Shown here piece by piece: positions 26,393 through 34,768 of a stretch of DNA of 64,000 bases. The DNA comes from Acinetobacter lanii. GTDB taxonomy: Bacteria; Pseudomonadota; Gammaproteobacteria; Pseudomonadales; Moraxellaceae. Within the stretch, counting starts at the first letter, position 1. Each line of letters opens with the position of its first letter. The notes beneath the pieces were generated by a model that saw nothing but the letters and a program-made list of their open reading frames with translations, made no database searches and was not told where the DNA came from. A program made the position numbers and the translations under genes. Location: NCBI RefSeq assembly GCF_011578285.1, contig NZ_CP049916.1, positions 2,852,001-2,916,000 on the forward strand, written 5' to 3'.

Positions 26393-26764
26393 ATGTTGGA
26401 TTTTTGGTATTCGGAACGTTGTACACGTGAAATCAAACTGATCGTCTGCATCAGCACCTGTGTGACGATTTTACTATGCGGAAAAATCGCCTCACTCAGT
26501 CCTGTATTTGTTGGCTTCAGTTTGGCTGTAGGGGTTGTCATTCATGTTATTCGAATGCTCAGTTTAAAGGCTCAATCGAGCCATTCACATCAGACTGGTT
26601 TTCAAATCATCGTCTTGAGTGTGATTTTGATCGCGATGATCAGTCTGATCATCAATTTACCCAAGCCACATCAATGGGTACTTGCGGCACAATGTTTGGG
26701 TTATATTGCGATTGGCCTAATGCTCGTATCGATTTATTCAAATCGAGCTAAACGCTTCGAATAA
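26393..26764 (+). CDS. small membrane protein of unknown function (second of a related pair)
   Basis: Not recognised. 123 residues with four hydrophobic segments (LIVCISTCVTILLCG; PVFVGFSLAVGVVIHVI; FQIIVLSVILIAMISLII; CLGYIAIGLMLVSIY). It resembles its upstream neighbour in length, layout and both ends (MLDFW…QCLGYIAIGLML). The start lies 2 bp after the previous stop, indicating a two-gene operon closed by the palindromic terminator at 26763. Confidence 0.65.
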   Translation: MLDFWYSERCTREIKLIVCISTCVTILLCGKIASLSPVFVGFSLAVGVVIHVIRMLSLKAQSSHSHQTGFQIIVLSVILIAMISLIINLPKPHQWVLAAQCLGYIAIGLMLVSIYSNRAKRFE

Positions 26765-26794
26765 AAAAACCTACTCGATCGAGTAGGTTTTTTT
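26763..26794. terminator. bidirectional palindromic terminator
   Basis: A/T runs flank the perfect dyad ACCTACTCGATCGAGTAGGT. It serves the small-membrane-protein pair and the convergent amidase-like gene. Confidence 0.8.
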
Positions 26795-26815
26795 AAATTT
26801 GGGATGAACTATCGC

Positions 26816-27349
26816 TTAGTCTTGCATACGGTAATAACTGTAGTTCACATTTTCATTGCGATATACCGCATAACCCGCTTGTCTAAAGTCAGAGACCCAA
26901 TTTGAACCGGTATAGCCTGCAATATGACCATACACATGTGAATTGGTGCGGTGAATGATGTAGATATCGCCTTTTTTCGGATTATCAAAAGACACTGGGA
27001 TTTTCTTATAACCGATTTTAGTTAAAGTCCCACCCCAATCCGCTGCCGCCACAGGATGGCTATTGAAACGTGCACCAGCTGACTCTAATGCCAAGCGAAT
27101 ACTTTTGGCACATTTTTGTGAACTGGTACGTGCCGTGACATTTTGCAAGCGTTGAGTAAATTTACCAATATCGATCCGTTGACCGCTGGTCGACGACGTA
27201 TAATTACGCTGATTTGAGGCTCTTAGTGAAGAAGTTGAAGCGGGGAAAACATCGTCTTTTGAATTATTTTTAGATTTCGACCGAATGACTATTCTCGTTT
27301 CAACAGGAGCATGAATCTCACTCATATCACTGTGTTGATCGTAAATCAT
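26816..27349 (-). CDS. CHAP/NlpC-P60-like putative cysteine amidase without signal peptide
   Basis: 177 residues. Residues 1-75 are polar, basic and Ser-rich, likely a flexible leader with no Sec signal. The C-terminal half has the layout of papain-like peptidoglycan amidases: Cys80 at the start of a helix (SSQKCAKSIRLALESAG), then KKGDIYIIHR, His142 in YGHIAGYTG and Asp154 in WVSDFRQAG. HPVAAADWGGTLTKIG resembles segments of small T6SS-type amidase effectors and phage endolysins. Enzyme activity, target and export route are inferred. No adjacent immunity gene is obvious. AGAGGA lies 11 nt before the ATG. Confidence 0.55.
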   Translation of the reverse strand: MIYDQHSDMSEIHAPVETRIVIRSKSKNNSKDDVFPASTSSLRASNQRNYTSSTSGQRIDIGKFTQRLQNVTARTSSQKCAKSIRLALESAGARFNSHPVAAADWGGTLTKIGYKKIPVSFDNPKKGDIYIIHRTNSHVYGHIAGYTGSNWVSDFRQAGYAVYRNENVNYSYYRMQD

Positions 27350-27836
27350 TCTAAACTTAATCCTCTCAATACCAATCCATCTCTCGCACGAAAGCGTGTT
27401 CAGACTTCATTTTTCAAGCGTTGAATCATACAACCTGAACCTTTATTTTTCACACATTAAATGTAAACAAATATTCACATTTGCAACAAAATACGTCTAA
27501 CTGAATATTTTTTAATTAGTTTAATTTTTTTAAATTATTTTGAATATTTTTTTAAAAAAATAAATAATGCCAAGTAGTTCTCATTTATTATCTGATTGAA
27601 TCTATTCAAAAAATAAAAATCCAATAAATTATGACATGGGATCAGAGCTTGTCGCTTTAATTCAACTCGATCTCTTCAACAGTCAGTTAAAGATTAAAAA
27701 AATAGATGAATTAGTATAAACTGCAAAGCTCAAAACAGAATTTTGCCATGCTAAAACCACTTACATATGTCCATTGCTTATGCATGGATTTTCAGTGCGC
27801 GATTTGGCTATTCTTCACTCACACTTTAGGACATTT
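27350..27836. other. AT-rich intergenic region upstream of thyA
   Basis: About 490 bp with long A/T runs between the divergent amidase-like gene and thyA. No repeat, RNA gene or convincing ORF. TATAAA at 27715-27720 is a possible -10 for thyA. Confidence 0.5.
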
Positions 27837-28679
27837 ATGAAAGCGTATTTAGACCTATTACAACACATCCTAGACAACGGTGGCGACAAAGGCGACCGCA
27901 CAGGTACAGGTACACGTTCTGTATTCGGTCATCAAATGCGTTTCGACCTTTCCAAAGGTTTTCCTTTATTGACCACCAAGAAAGTGCATTTCCGTTCCAT
28001 CGTGATTGAGCTGTTGTGGTTCCTCAAAGGCGATACCAATGTTCAATATTTAAAGGACAATAAAGTCTCGATTTGGGATGAATGGTCGACAGCAGAACAG
28101 ACTGCACGTTTTGGTCGTCCCGAAGGTGAGCTTGGTCCTGTCTACGGTCATCAATGGCGTAACTTTGGCGCAACCAAAAAAGACGATGGCTTATATGAAC
28201 AAGATGGTTTTGACCAAATCAAATGGTTGGTCAATGAAATCAAAACCAATCCCAATTCACGTCGTTTAATCGTGTCGGGTTGGAATCCAAAAGAAGCTGG
28301 TCAAGTGGCATTGCCGCCTTGCCATACGCTGTTCCAATTTTTTGTACACAATGGCAAATTGTCTTGCCAACTGTATCAGCGCAGTGCGGATGTGTTTCTT
28401 GGCGTACCTTTTAATATCGCAAGCTATGCGCTACTGACGCATATGATTGCGCAAGTGTGTGATTTAGACGTCGGTGATTTTGTTTGGACGGGTGGCGATA
28501 CGCATTTATATGCCAACCACTTTGAACAAGCAAAATTGCAATTGACTCGTGAACCTTTGCCACTGTGTCAGTTAAAACTAAATCCAGAAATCAAAGACCT
28601 ATTTGATTTTAAATTTGAAGATATTGAAATCGTGGGTTATGAATCGCATCCAGGTATTAAAGCCCCTGTTGCGGTTTAA
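27837..28679 (+). CDS. thyA: thymidylate synthase
   Basis: Methylates dUMP to dTMP using 5,10-methylene-tetrahydrofolate. Nucleophile Cys162 lies in [35 protein letters not shown] and the dUMP-binding [13 protein letters not shown] are clear. I start at ATG 27837 ([12 protein letters not shown]), which has TTAGGAC before it and yields 280 residues; a longer frame to 27774 adds unconserved residues. folA follows after a terminator, giving the common thyA-folA neighbourhood. Confidence 0.96.
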   Translation: MKAYLDLLQHILDNGGDKGDRTGTGTRSVFGHQMRFDLSKGFPLLTTKKVHFRSIVIELLWFLKGDTNVQYLKDNKVSIWDEWSTAEQTARFGRPEGELGPVYGHQWRNFGATKKDDGLYEQDGFDQIKWLVNEIKTNPNSRRLIVSGWNPKEAGQVALPPCHTLFQFFVHNGKLSCQLYQRSADVFLGVPFNIASYALLTHMIAQVCDLDVGDFVWTGGDTHLYANHFEQAKLQLTREPLPLCQLKLNPEIKDLFDFKFEDIEIVGYESHPGIKAPVAV

Positions 28680-28694
28680 GTTCGATTACCCTCT

Positions 28695-28723
28695 AAAATC
28701 CCCCACCCTTGGGGGATTTTTTT
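28695..28723 (+). terminator. terminator after thyA
   Basis: AAAATCCCCC / GGGGGATTTT with loop ACCCTT and T tail. Confidence 0.85.
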
Positions 28724-28802
28724 AGCGTATTGCCTAGGATCATGGTTTCGGCTTTCGCTACAATGATGCTTAGCGCATAACAATAGACAGATTGGAAAGA
28801 TT

Positions 28803-29315
28803 ATGGCATTTCAAAATTTAGAAGTGGTTCACGTGGTTGCGATGGATCAACGTAACTGTATTGGTAAAGGCAATGATTTGCCTTGGCATATTTCCGCGGA
28901 CTTAAAGCATTTTAAAGAAATTACCCAAGGCGGTGTGGTGGTCATGGGACGCAAGACCTTAGAGTCAATGGGTCGTACCTTACCCAAACGCGTCAATTGG
29001 GTCATTACCCGCGATCAAAATTGGGCTTTTGATGGCACCAAAGTGGCCTACACCATTGAAGATGCTTTGACGCAAGCGGTTGCCGATGTGCACGCCTCAG
29101 AAAAACCGAACAGTATTTTTATTATCGGTGGCGGTGAGATTTTTAAACAAACTCTTGATATTGCAGATCGCTTAGAACTGACCCATGTAGAGCTCGATGT
29201 TCAAGGCGATGCACACTACCCTGTAGTCCCTAGCGAATTTAATAAAGTCGCTTCAGAACAACACATCGATGACAAAACTGGCATTGCTTTTGAGTTTGCA
29301 ACTTACCGAAAATAA
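28803..29315 (+). CDS. folA: dihydrofolate reductase
   Basis: Reduces dihydrofolate to tetrahydrofolate, recycling the product of ThyA; the trimethoprim target. Motifs: VVAMDQRNCIGKGNDLPWHISADLKHF (substrate Asp/Trp loop), VVMGRKTLESMGR (NADPH site) and FIIGGGEIFKQTL. 170 residues, normal for chromosomal enzymes. GGAAAG lies 6 nt before the ATG. No alteration suggesting acquired resistance can be judged by eye. Confidence 0.95.
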   Translation: MAFQNLEVVHVVAMDQRNCIGKGNDLPWHISADLKHFKEITQGGVVVMGRKTLESMGRTLPKRVNWVITRDQNWAFDGTKVAYTIEDALTQAVADVHASEKPNSIFIIGGGEIFKQTLDIADRLELTHVELDVQGDAHYPVVPSEFNKVASEQHIDDKTGIAFEFATYRK

Positions 29316-29353
29316 AGCCCATTTCAGCCCCATAATAATGAAAACAACAGCTC

Positions 29354-30424
29354 ATGCATAATATCGGTAAACGAGAATTTTTTGCTGCACTTGGAATGGG
29401 CTTGCTCCATTCCATTTTCAGTTTATTTGTCATCTTCTCTTCAATCTGGCTATGTTTAGCGCTTTGGATTCAGGAACCTTTCGACTGGCTCATCAGCCGA
29501 ATTTTAATCGGTGCTTGGATTGCTTTTGCACTGAGTGTCTTGGGCATTTATGCCAGCCAACATGTCTTTAGTCGCCGTAAAGATGTGATCATTTACATCT
29601 TGGTGTTTATCCTAAGCTTATGTTGGTATTTCGGTTTAGCCCCGCGACACGACCGTGAATGGAATGCTGAAGTCGAAAAGTCACTGCATTATGAGCGTCA
29701 AGGTGACAAGGTCACTTTGCACAATGTGCGGCATTTTGATTGGCATGCCAATGGTCAAGCCACACCGCGTTGGGAGAGTCGTAGCTTTGATTTAAATCAA
29801 ATTACGGGGGTGAATATTATTACTTCCTACTGGATGGGACCTCAAATCGCGCATACCTTAGTTAGCTTTGATTTTGCCAATACCAAGCCACTGACTTTCT
29901 CTATCGAAATACGCAAAGAAAAAACTGAAGACTTTTCAGCGATTGGGGGCTTTTTTAGAAAATTCGAACTGAGTCTGATTGCATCGGATGAAAAAGATAT
30001 TATCTATACCCGAAGCAATGTGCGTGGCGAGCAAGTGTATTTCTTCCCTGTGAATATGGCCAAGCCTGAAATGAAAGCTTTATTTGAAGAATACTTACAC
30101 AAAGCTGATCAACTACAACACGATGCCAAGTGGTATAACACCCTCAGCTCTAACTGCACCACCTTAGTGTTCGATATGGTGCAAGCCGTGTCAAAGAAAC
30201 CCTTACCCACTGATTATCGATTATTGGCTTCGGGCTATTTACCCAATTATCTCTATGATTTAAAGGCACTTGATCAGCGTTGGGACATGAAAACGTGGTA
30301 TCAAAACGCCCATGTCAATCCACGCACGCTACAGTTTGCACATTTCAAACATCAAGACAGTGAAAACTTTTCTAAAGTACTGCGCTACGGCTTACCACAC
30401 AGCAACCCAGAGCATGCGCCCTGA
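29354..30424 (+). CDS. DUF4105-domain membrane-anchored protein
   Basis: 356 residues with three N-terminal hydrophobic segments (LHSIFSLFVIFSSIWLCLALW; ILIGAWIAFALSVLGIYA; VIIYILVFILSLCWYFG) followed by a large probably periplasmic domain. It has family-type segments HYERQGDKVTLHNVRHFDW, SYWMGPQIAHTLVSFDF and KWYNTLSSNCTTLVFDMV; the last holds a conserved NCTT that looks like a papain-type catalytic Cys. DUF4105 proteins are of uncertain function. Follows folA by 38 bp, possibly co-transcribed. Confidence 0.8.
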   Translation: MHNIGKREFFAALGMGLLHSIFSLFVIFSSIWLCLALWIQEPFDWLISRILIGAWIAFALSVLGIYASQHVFSRRKDVIIYILVFILSLCWYFGLAPRHDREWNAEVEKSLHYERQGDKVTLHNVRHFDWHANGQATPRWESRSFDLNQITGVNIITSYWMGPQIAHTLVSFDFANTKPLTFSIEIRKEKTEDFSAIGGFFRKFELSLIASDEKDIIYTRSNVRGEQVYFFPVNMAKPEMKALFEEYLHKADQLQHDAKWYNTLSSNCTTLVFDMVQAVSKKPLPTDYRLLASGYLPNYLYDLKALDQRWDMKTWYQNAHVNPRTLQFAHFKHQDSENFSKVLRYGLPHSNPEHAP

Positions 30425-30549
30425 TTTTTAGCAAATTAAGCAAAAATAATTCGGTTTCTTAACACTGTGATACACAGTTAATCTAGTGATTTTACTGTTT
30501 TTTTGTTTATATAGAGGCAGGACAAACAAGTTAAATCATGGGGAATAAA

Positions 30550-31005
30550 ATGTTAAAAAAATTAATCATCGCGAGTGCGATTGCAATGTCATTGACGGCT
30601 GTTGGCTGTAGCACCACACAGACCTCAACCAAACAACAAGAAAATCTGAATCTGTTGCAGAACAAAACTTGGATTTTGACGCATATCGGAGCAACCGAAT
30701 TTAAGACTGATCCAACGGCGCATAATGTACCTAGCATTCAATTTGACAGCGCAACACAACGTGTCAGTGGTGCGGATGGCTGTAACCGTATTATGGGGGG
30801 CTACAGCATTGAAAAAGACAAACTGAGCCTGACCCAGCTTGCGGGTACGCAAATGATGTGTGTTAACACCATGGAGCTTGCAGGCAAATACAATGCAGCG
30901 CTTGCTAAAGTGGCGGCCTACCAAGTCTATGGCAAAACCTTGCGCTTACTCGATGAGCATGGCAACCCAGTTCTACAGTATGAAAGTGCGATTCAACCGC
31001 GCTAA
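30550..31005 (+). CDS. META-domain (HslJ-like) lipoprotein
   Basis: 151 residues with a lipoprotein signal (MLKKLIIASAIAMSLTAVGC; Cys20 in lipobox TAVGC) and a META domain (NKTWILTHIGATEF; GADGCNRIMGGYSIEKDKLSL; LAGTQMMCVNTMELAGKYNAAL; LRLLDEHGNPVLQYE). HslJ-type domains occur in envelope stress proteins. I start at ATG 30550, preceded by GGGGAATAAA; ATG 30538, four codons upstream, has a weaker site. Confidence 0.85.
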   Translation: MLKKLIIASAIAMSLTAVGCSTTQTSTKQQENLNLLQNKTWILTHIGATEFKTDPTAHNVPSIQFDSATQRVSGADGCNRIMGGYSIEKDKLSLTQLAGTQMMCVNTMELAGKYNAALAKVAAYQVYGKTLRLLDEHGNPVLQYESAIQPR

Positions 31006-31103
31006 TTTAAATCAATTCGCAGCTATGGGGTCTTGGCGCAGACATTGTAATCGTGTCATATTGCCCCATATATAATGTAGAAAAGATAAGTAGGGTTTAA
31101 TAA

Positions 31104-31628
31104 ATGCAACAGGCTTTATTTGGTGGTGGTTGTTTCTGGTGTGTTGAAGCTGTGTTCCGTCAGCTCAAAGGCGTCGAACAAGTGTTAAGTGGTTATGCAG
31201 GTGGTACCACCGTAGCGCCAAGCTATGAAGCGGTATGTACTGGTGAAACCAATCACGCTGAAGTGATTCAAATCGATTTTGATGAATCACAAATCACCTA
31301 CAAGCAATTACTGGAAGTCTTGTTTGCCATTCACGATCCAACCACATTGAATCGCCAAGGCAACGACATTGGTACCCAGTACCGTTCAGTGATTTTCTAT
31401 AAAGATGAAGCACAACTTCAAGATGCCAATGCGGTGATTGAAAGCTTAAAAGCGATGGATTTAGACATTGTGACTGAAGTTAGCCCTGCGCCAACCTTCT
31501 ATGTGGCTGAAGAGCATCATCAGAACTTCTTTGAAAAGAATCCTGCACAAGGGTACTGCAATTTCTCGATTCCACCGAAATTGCTGAAACTACGTAGCAA
31601 ATTTAATGACTTGATGAAAACTGATTAA
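31104..31628 (+). CDS. msrA: peptide-methionine (S)-S-oxide reductase MsrA
   Basis: Repairs methionine-S-sulfoxide in proteins. The catalytic motif [10 protein letters not shown] has Cys10 as nucleophile almost at the N-terminus; [44 protein letters not shown] and [16 protein letters not shown] are family landmarks, the last giving the resolving Cys. 174 residues; cytosolic, no MsrB fusion. Confidence 0.95.
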   Translation: MQQALFGGGCFWCVEAVFRQLKGVEQVLSGYAGGTTVAPSYEAVCTGETNHAEVIQIDFDESQITYKQLLEVLFAIHDPTTLNRQGNDIGTQYRSVIFYKDEAQLQDANAVIESLKAMDLDIVTEVSPAPTFYVAEEHHQNFFEKNPAQGYCNFSIPPKLLKLRSKFNDLMKTD

Positions 31629-31645
31629 TTCTATTTTTCAAGCAT

Positions 31646-31675
31646 AAAAAAGCGACCTGAAAGGTCGCTTTTTTA
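31646..31675. terminator. terminator after msrA
   Basis: AAAAAAGCGACCT / AGGTCGCTTTTTT with a short loop. It sits between convergent msrA and exbD and can act both ways. Confidence 0.85.
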
Positions 31676-31717
31676 TTCGCTATGGATCACTTATTCTAAA
31701 TCAGAAGCTGATTAGAC

Positions 31718-32122
31718 TTAATTATCCGTTGCAAAGGCAATGTCAGAGAGCCCGGCTTCGCTCGCACGCGACATTACTTGTGCAACAGTATCATAACGAG
31801 AGTCTTTGTCTGCTTTTAAAATAATCGTTGGTTGTTGAGGCGCTTGACCCGCTGTATTCAAGCGGTTTTGCAATTCCTCTAGGGGAATGATTTTATCATC
31901 CCATGCCACTTCACCTTGAGCATTGATACTCACTTGAATGGTTTCAGGTGGCGGATCAATAATATCAGCAGTGGTCTTTGGTAAACTTAATGGAATTGAT
32001 GGGTTAGCAACGGTTGCTGTCACCAAAAAGATGATCATCAAAACCAACATAATATCGATCAACGGGATGAGGTTCATCTCCGTCATACCAGTGTCGTTGT
32101 CTTCACCCAATTGAAAAGCCAT
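31718..32122 (-). CDS. exbD: ExbD, energy-transducing subunit of the TonB system
   Basis: Inner-membrane protein using proton motive force with ExbB to drive TonB. One N-terminal span with the proton-carrying Asp (MNLIPLIDIMLVLMIIFLVTA) and a periplasmic domain (LPKTTADIIDPPPETIQVSINAQGEV; ILKADKDSRYDTVAQVMSRASEAGL). 134 residues, normal. The start overlaps the exbB stop (TAATG). Last gene of tonB-exbB-exbD. Confidence 0.93.
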   Translation of the reverse strand: MAFQLGEDNDTGMTEMNLIPLIDIMLVLMIIFLVTATVANPSIPLSLPKTTADIIDPPPETIQVSINAQGEVAWDDKIIPLEELQNRLNTAGQAPQQPTIILKADKDSRYDTVAQVMSRASEAGLSDIAFATDN

Positions 32123-32745
32123 TAAGCTTGACCTCCAACTAAACTTTCTTTACTTGCATTCACTGTCGCTTTAGGCGCAGATGAGTCTTGTTGCAACATG
32201 GTGTCGATCAGAAGACTATGTGCATGGTCTTGTAAATCATTGCTCAGCGTACGGTTAATACGGATACAGATGTTGTAAGCAATTACCGCAGGAATCGCCA
32301 CAGATAGACCAATACCGGTCATGATAAGCGCTTCACCTACGGGTGTTGCCACTTGTGCTAAACCAGCTTGACCACTTTTACCGACTGCAACCAGTGCATG
32401 GAAAATCCCCCACACGGTACCAAACAAACCTACGAATGGTGCCAATGAAGCGATGGTACCGAGTACTGCAACGCCTTTTTCAGCTGAAGATTTCTCTAAA
32501 GCAATTTGACGTAGCAAGGCTTGTTCAGCCACAGCTTTACGTTGTTCAAAGCCTAAAGGCGCAAGTTTCGCTTTCAAGCTGTTTAAAGCTTTTGAAAGTT
32601 GAGCATAAGCTGTTTGTTTCAGTTGACGGCTGCCCATCACGCGTAAAACTACAATGGTCCATGTCGCAATCGACATCGCCAATAACACGAAATACAGTGT
32701 TTTACTCACTGCATCAGCATGCTGCCAATAAACTGAAAAGTTCAT
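32122..32745 (-). CDS. exbB: ExbB, MotA/TolQ/ExbB proton channel
   Basis: Three-span inner-membrane component of the TonB energising complex. The conserved core GVAVLGTIASLAPFVGLFGTVWGIFHAL and AGLAQVATPVGEALIMTGIGLSVAIPAVIAYN gives helices 2 and 3. 207 residues, without the N-terminal periplasmic extension seen in some ExbB. Lies 20 bp after tonB and overlaps exbD by one base. Confidence 0.93.
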   Translation of the reverse strand: MNFSVYWQHADAVSKTLYFVLLAMSIATWTIVVLRVMGSRQLKQTAYAQLSKALNSLKAKLAPLGFEQRKAVAEQALLRQIALEKSSAEKGVAVLGTIASLAPFVGLFGTVWGIFHALVAVGKSGQAGLAQVATPVGEALIMTGIGLSVAIPAVIAYNICIRINRTLSNDLQDHAHSLLIDTMLQQDSSAPKATVNASKESLVGGQA

Positions 32746-32765
32746 ACTCGAACTCCTAATGATAG

Positions 32766-33599
32766 TTAGCCGTTAGAATTCAACTTTAATTCAAATGGTT
32801 GTTGCGCTTTAAATGGATACGCTACACCATTTTCCTTATAAGGTCTGAATTTTGCACCCCGCACTGCGCGGACAATCTTTTGGTCAAGGGCATCAAGGCC
32901 ACTTGAACGAATCACTTTAACATTGGTGACATGACCGCTCGCATCTGCATCAATTTCAACAACGATGGTACGGTCAGATCCTTTTAAATCTGCATTGGTA
33001 TAAGACGGACGTGGTGAACGTACCCAAGAAATTTGACCTGCACTTAAGCTACGCGGTTTATTGCGTGCTTCTTGGGCACGACGTTCTGCTTCCTCACGTG
33101 CCTGTTGCTCACGGGCTTGTTGTTCACGCATTTGCTGATCACGTGCTTGTTGCTCACGTTGCTCCTGCTCACGCTTTTGTTGATCTAAACGTTCTTGCTG
33201 TTGGCGTTGTTGTTCTAAACGCTCCTGCTCACGCTTTTGTTTTTCTTGCGTGTCATCGACCACAGGTTTGGGTTTTTCAACCTGAGGTTTAGGCTTTTCC
33301 GCAATAATTTTCGGCTTCACCACAGGCGGCGGCTCAACCACTTTTGGCTCAGGCTTTGGCATCACTTGAGGCTTCACAGGAGGTGGTGGCGGAGGCGGAG
33401 GTGGTGGTGCATCTTCAGTAATTTGCACAAAACGCACTTTAATTGGATCTTTTTCTATTTTTTTGAGTTCTGGGCCTGACATTTGGCTAATCGCAAACAA
33501 AACCCCCACATGTCCAATCGCTACTGCAATGAGTGCAGCAAGGACTTTCTTTCTCATGGGATTTGGATTTTGCAACGAAGAAGCAGGAGATTGACTCAT
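32766..33599 (-). CDS. tonB: TonB energy transducer with long charged helical spacer
   Basis: Links ExbBD to outer-membrane receptors such as the piuA-like one in this window. N-terminal anchor (KKVLAALIAVAIGHVGVLFAIS), a run of nine prolines and KP/EP-rich section (about residues 60-110), then some 60 residues dominated by Gln, Arg and Glu (REQERLEQQRQQQER and similar units), then the C-terminal TonB domain (VEIDADASGHVTNVKVIRSSGLDALD; AVRGAKFRPYKENG). 277 residues. First gene of the operon. Confidence 0.93.
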   Translation of the reverse strand: MSQSPASSLQNPNPMRKKVLAALIAVAIGHVGVLFAISQMSGPELKKIEKDPIKVRFVQITEDAPPPPPPPPPPVKPQVMPKPEPKVVEPPPVVKPKIIAEKPKPQVEKPKPVVDDTQEKQKREQERLEQQRQQQERLDQQKREQEQREQQARDQQMREQQAREQQAREEAERRAQEARNKPRSLSAGQISWVRSPRPSYTNADLKGSDRTIVVEIDADASGHVTNVKVIRSSGLDALDQKIVRAVRGAKFRPYKENGVAYPFKAQQPFELKLNSNG

Positions 33600-33694
33600 T
33601 AAAATCTGGGACCTAATAAAAGCGATGTTACACCGAATCAGGTGTAATCAATCAAGCTCATCGGTTAGCACAATTAAAGTGCCTTAATAATAAA

Positions 33695-33709
33695 TGAGAA
33701 GTGTTTTCA
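33695..33709 (-). promoter_or_regulatory. candidate Fur box upstream of tonB
   Basis: TGAGAAGTGTTTTCA matches the 7-1-7 Fur pattern TGATAATnATTATCA at 10 of 14 fixed positions and lies about 95 bp upstream of the tonB start. Weak match; the iron-linked function makes it plausible. Confidence 0.35.
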
Positions 33710-33758
33710 TTTGCAACTATTAAATCGTCTGTTTTAATGAGTTTTTTGAATGCTCAAT

Positions 33759-33787
33759 AAAAAAGGCATACTTCAAGTATGCCTTTT
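33759..33787 (-). terminator. terminator of purU
   Basis: AAGGCATAC / GTATGCCTT with A and T runs and a 5-nt loop, 27 bp after the purU stop. Confidence 0.75.
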
Positions 33788-33813
33788 TTAAATCACTTTA
33801 AAAGATTCAAATA

Positions 33814-34680
33814 TTATTGAAATACAACGGTTTTGTTGCCATCAACAATAATACGATCTTCCAAATGCCATTTTACTGCGCGTGCCAAAACGTTACGTTC
33901 CACGTCTTGACCTAGATCACGGAGCTGCTCAACGGTAAAGTCATGATTCACACGTTCAACATCTTGCTCAATAATTGGACCTTGGTCCAAATCAGCCGTT
34001 ACATAATGCGCAGTTGCACCAATCAATTTCACGCCTTTTTCATGGGCTTGTTTGTACGGATTTGCACCGACAAAAGCAGGCAAGAATGAATGGTGAATGT
34101 TGATCACCTTCATTTCCCATTTTTGTACAAATTCTTCATCCAAAATTTGCATATAGCGCGCCAAGACGAGCAAATCATTGCCCTGCATCAATTCATCAAT
34201 TTGTGCATAAGCTTCGCGTTTGTTGTCTTTGGTCACAGGTACCACTTCAAATGGAATACCGAAGTTTTCAACCGATTCACGTAGTGTTTCATGGTTGGAC
34301 ACCACTTTGGTGATTTCGCATGGTAAACCACCACGCGCGTGACGCCATAGTAGTTCAAGCAAAGCGTGATCGACTTTCGAGACCAAAATCCCGACTTTCT
34401 TGACATCGCTCACCAATGCCAAACGCCATTGCATTTCATAGCGCTCTGCCACATTGGCAGCAAAAGTTTGGGTTAAGTTCTCTTTACGGCTTTGCAAGCT
34501 GTCCAATTCAAACTCAACACGCATGAAATAACGCCCGCCCTGAGCCGCTGTTGCATATTGATCAAGCGCAGTAATATTTGCCCCTTGATGATACAAAAAG
34601 CTCGATACAGCTTGCACGATACCCGGCTTGTCTTCACAAGTAATCAGTAGACGTGCTGTGTTGGCAGTGGTCATATTCAT
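33814..34680 (-). CDS. purU: formyltetrahydrofolate deformylase
   Basis: Hydrolyses 10-formyl-THF to formate and THF, balancing one-carbon pools. N-terminal ACT domain (LLITCEDKPGIVQAVSSFLYHQGANITALDQ) and C-terminal formyltransferase-like domain with the catalytic block INIHHSFLPAFVGANPYKQA and GVKLIGATAHYVTADLDQGPII. 288 residues, normal. The neighbouring TetR gene lies 88 bp upstream on the same strand, so the two may be co-transcribed. Confidence 0.94.
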   Translation of the reverse strand: MNMTTANTARLLITCEDKPGIVQAVSSFLYHQGANITALDQYATAAQGGRYFMRVEFELDSLQSRKENLTQTFAANVAERYEMQWRLALVSDVKKVGILVSKVDHALLELLWRHARGGLPCEITKVVSNHETLRESVENFGIPFEVVPVTKDNKREAYAQIDELMQGNDLLVLARYMQILDEEFVQKWEMKVINIHHSFLPAFVGANPYKQAHEKGVKLIGATAHYVTADLDQGPIIEQDVERVNHDFTVEQLRDLGQDVERNVLARAVKWHLEDRIIVDGNKTVVFQ

Positions 34681-34768
34681 TTTGATTTATATCACTTAAC
34701 AGTTAAATTGAAAAATAGCCGAGTATTCTAACGCTTTTTAAGTCGCTTTCAAATTGTCTTGGCTCAAA

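Noticed and set aside
27774..27836. Longer thyA start adding 21 residues
   Set aside because: The added sequence is not thymidylate-synthase-like, and ATG 27837 has the conserved MKAYLDLL start with a ribosome site.
33050..33260. Near-repeats in tonB considered as a noncoding tandem repeat locus
   Set aside because: They keep the tonB frame and encode a continuous Gln/Arg/Glu-rich spacer.
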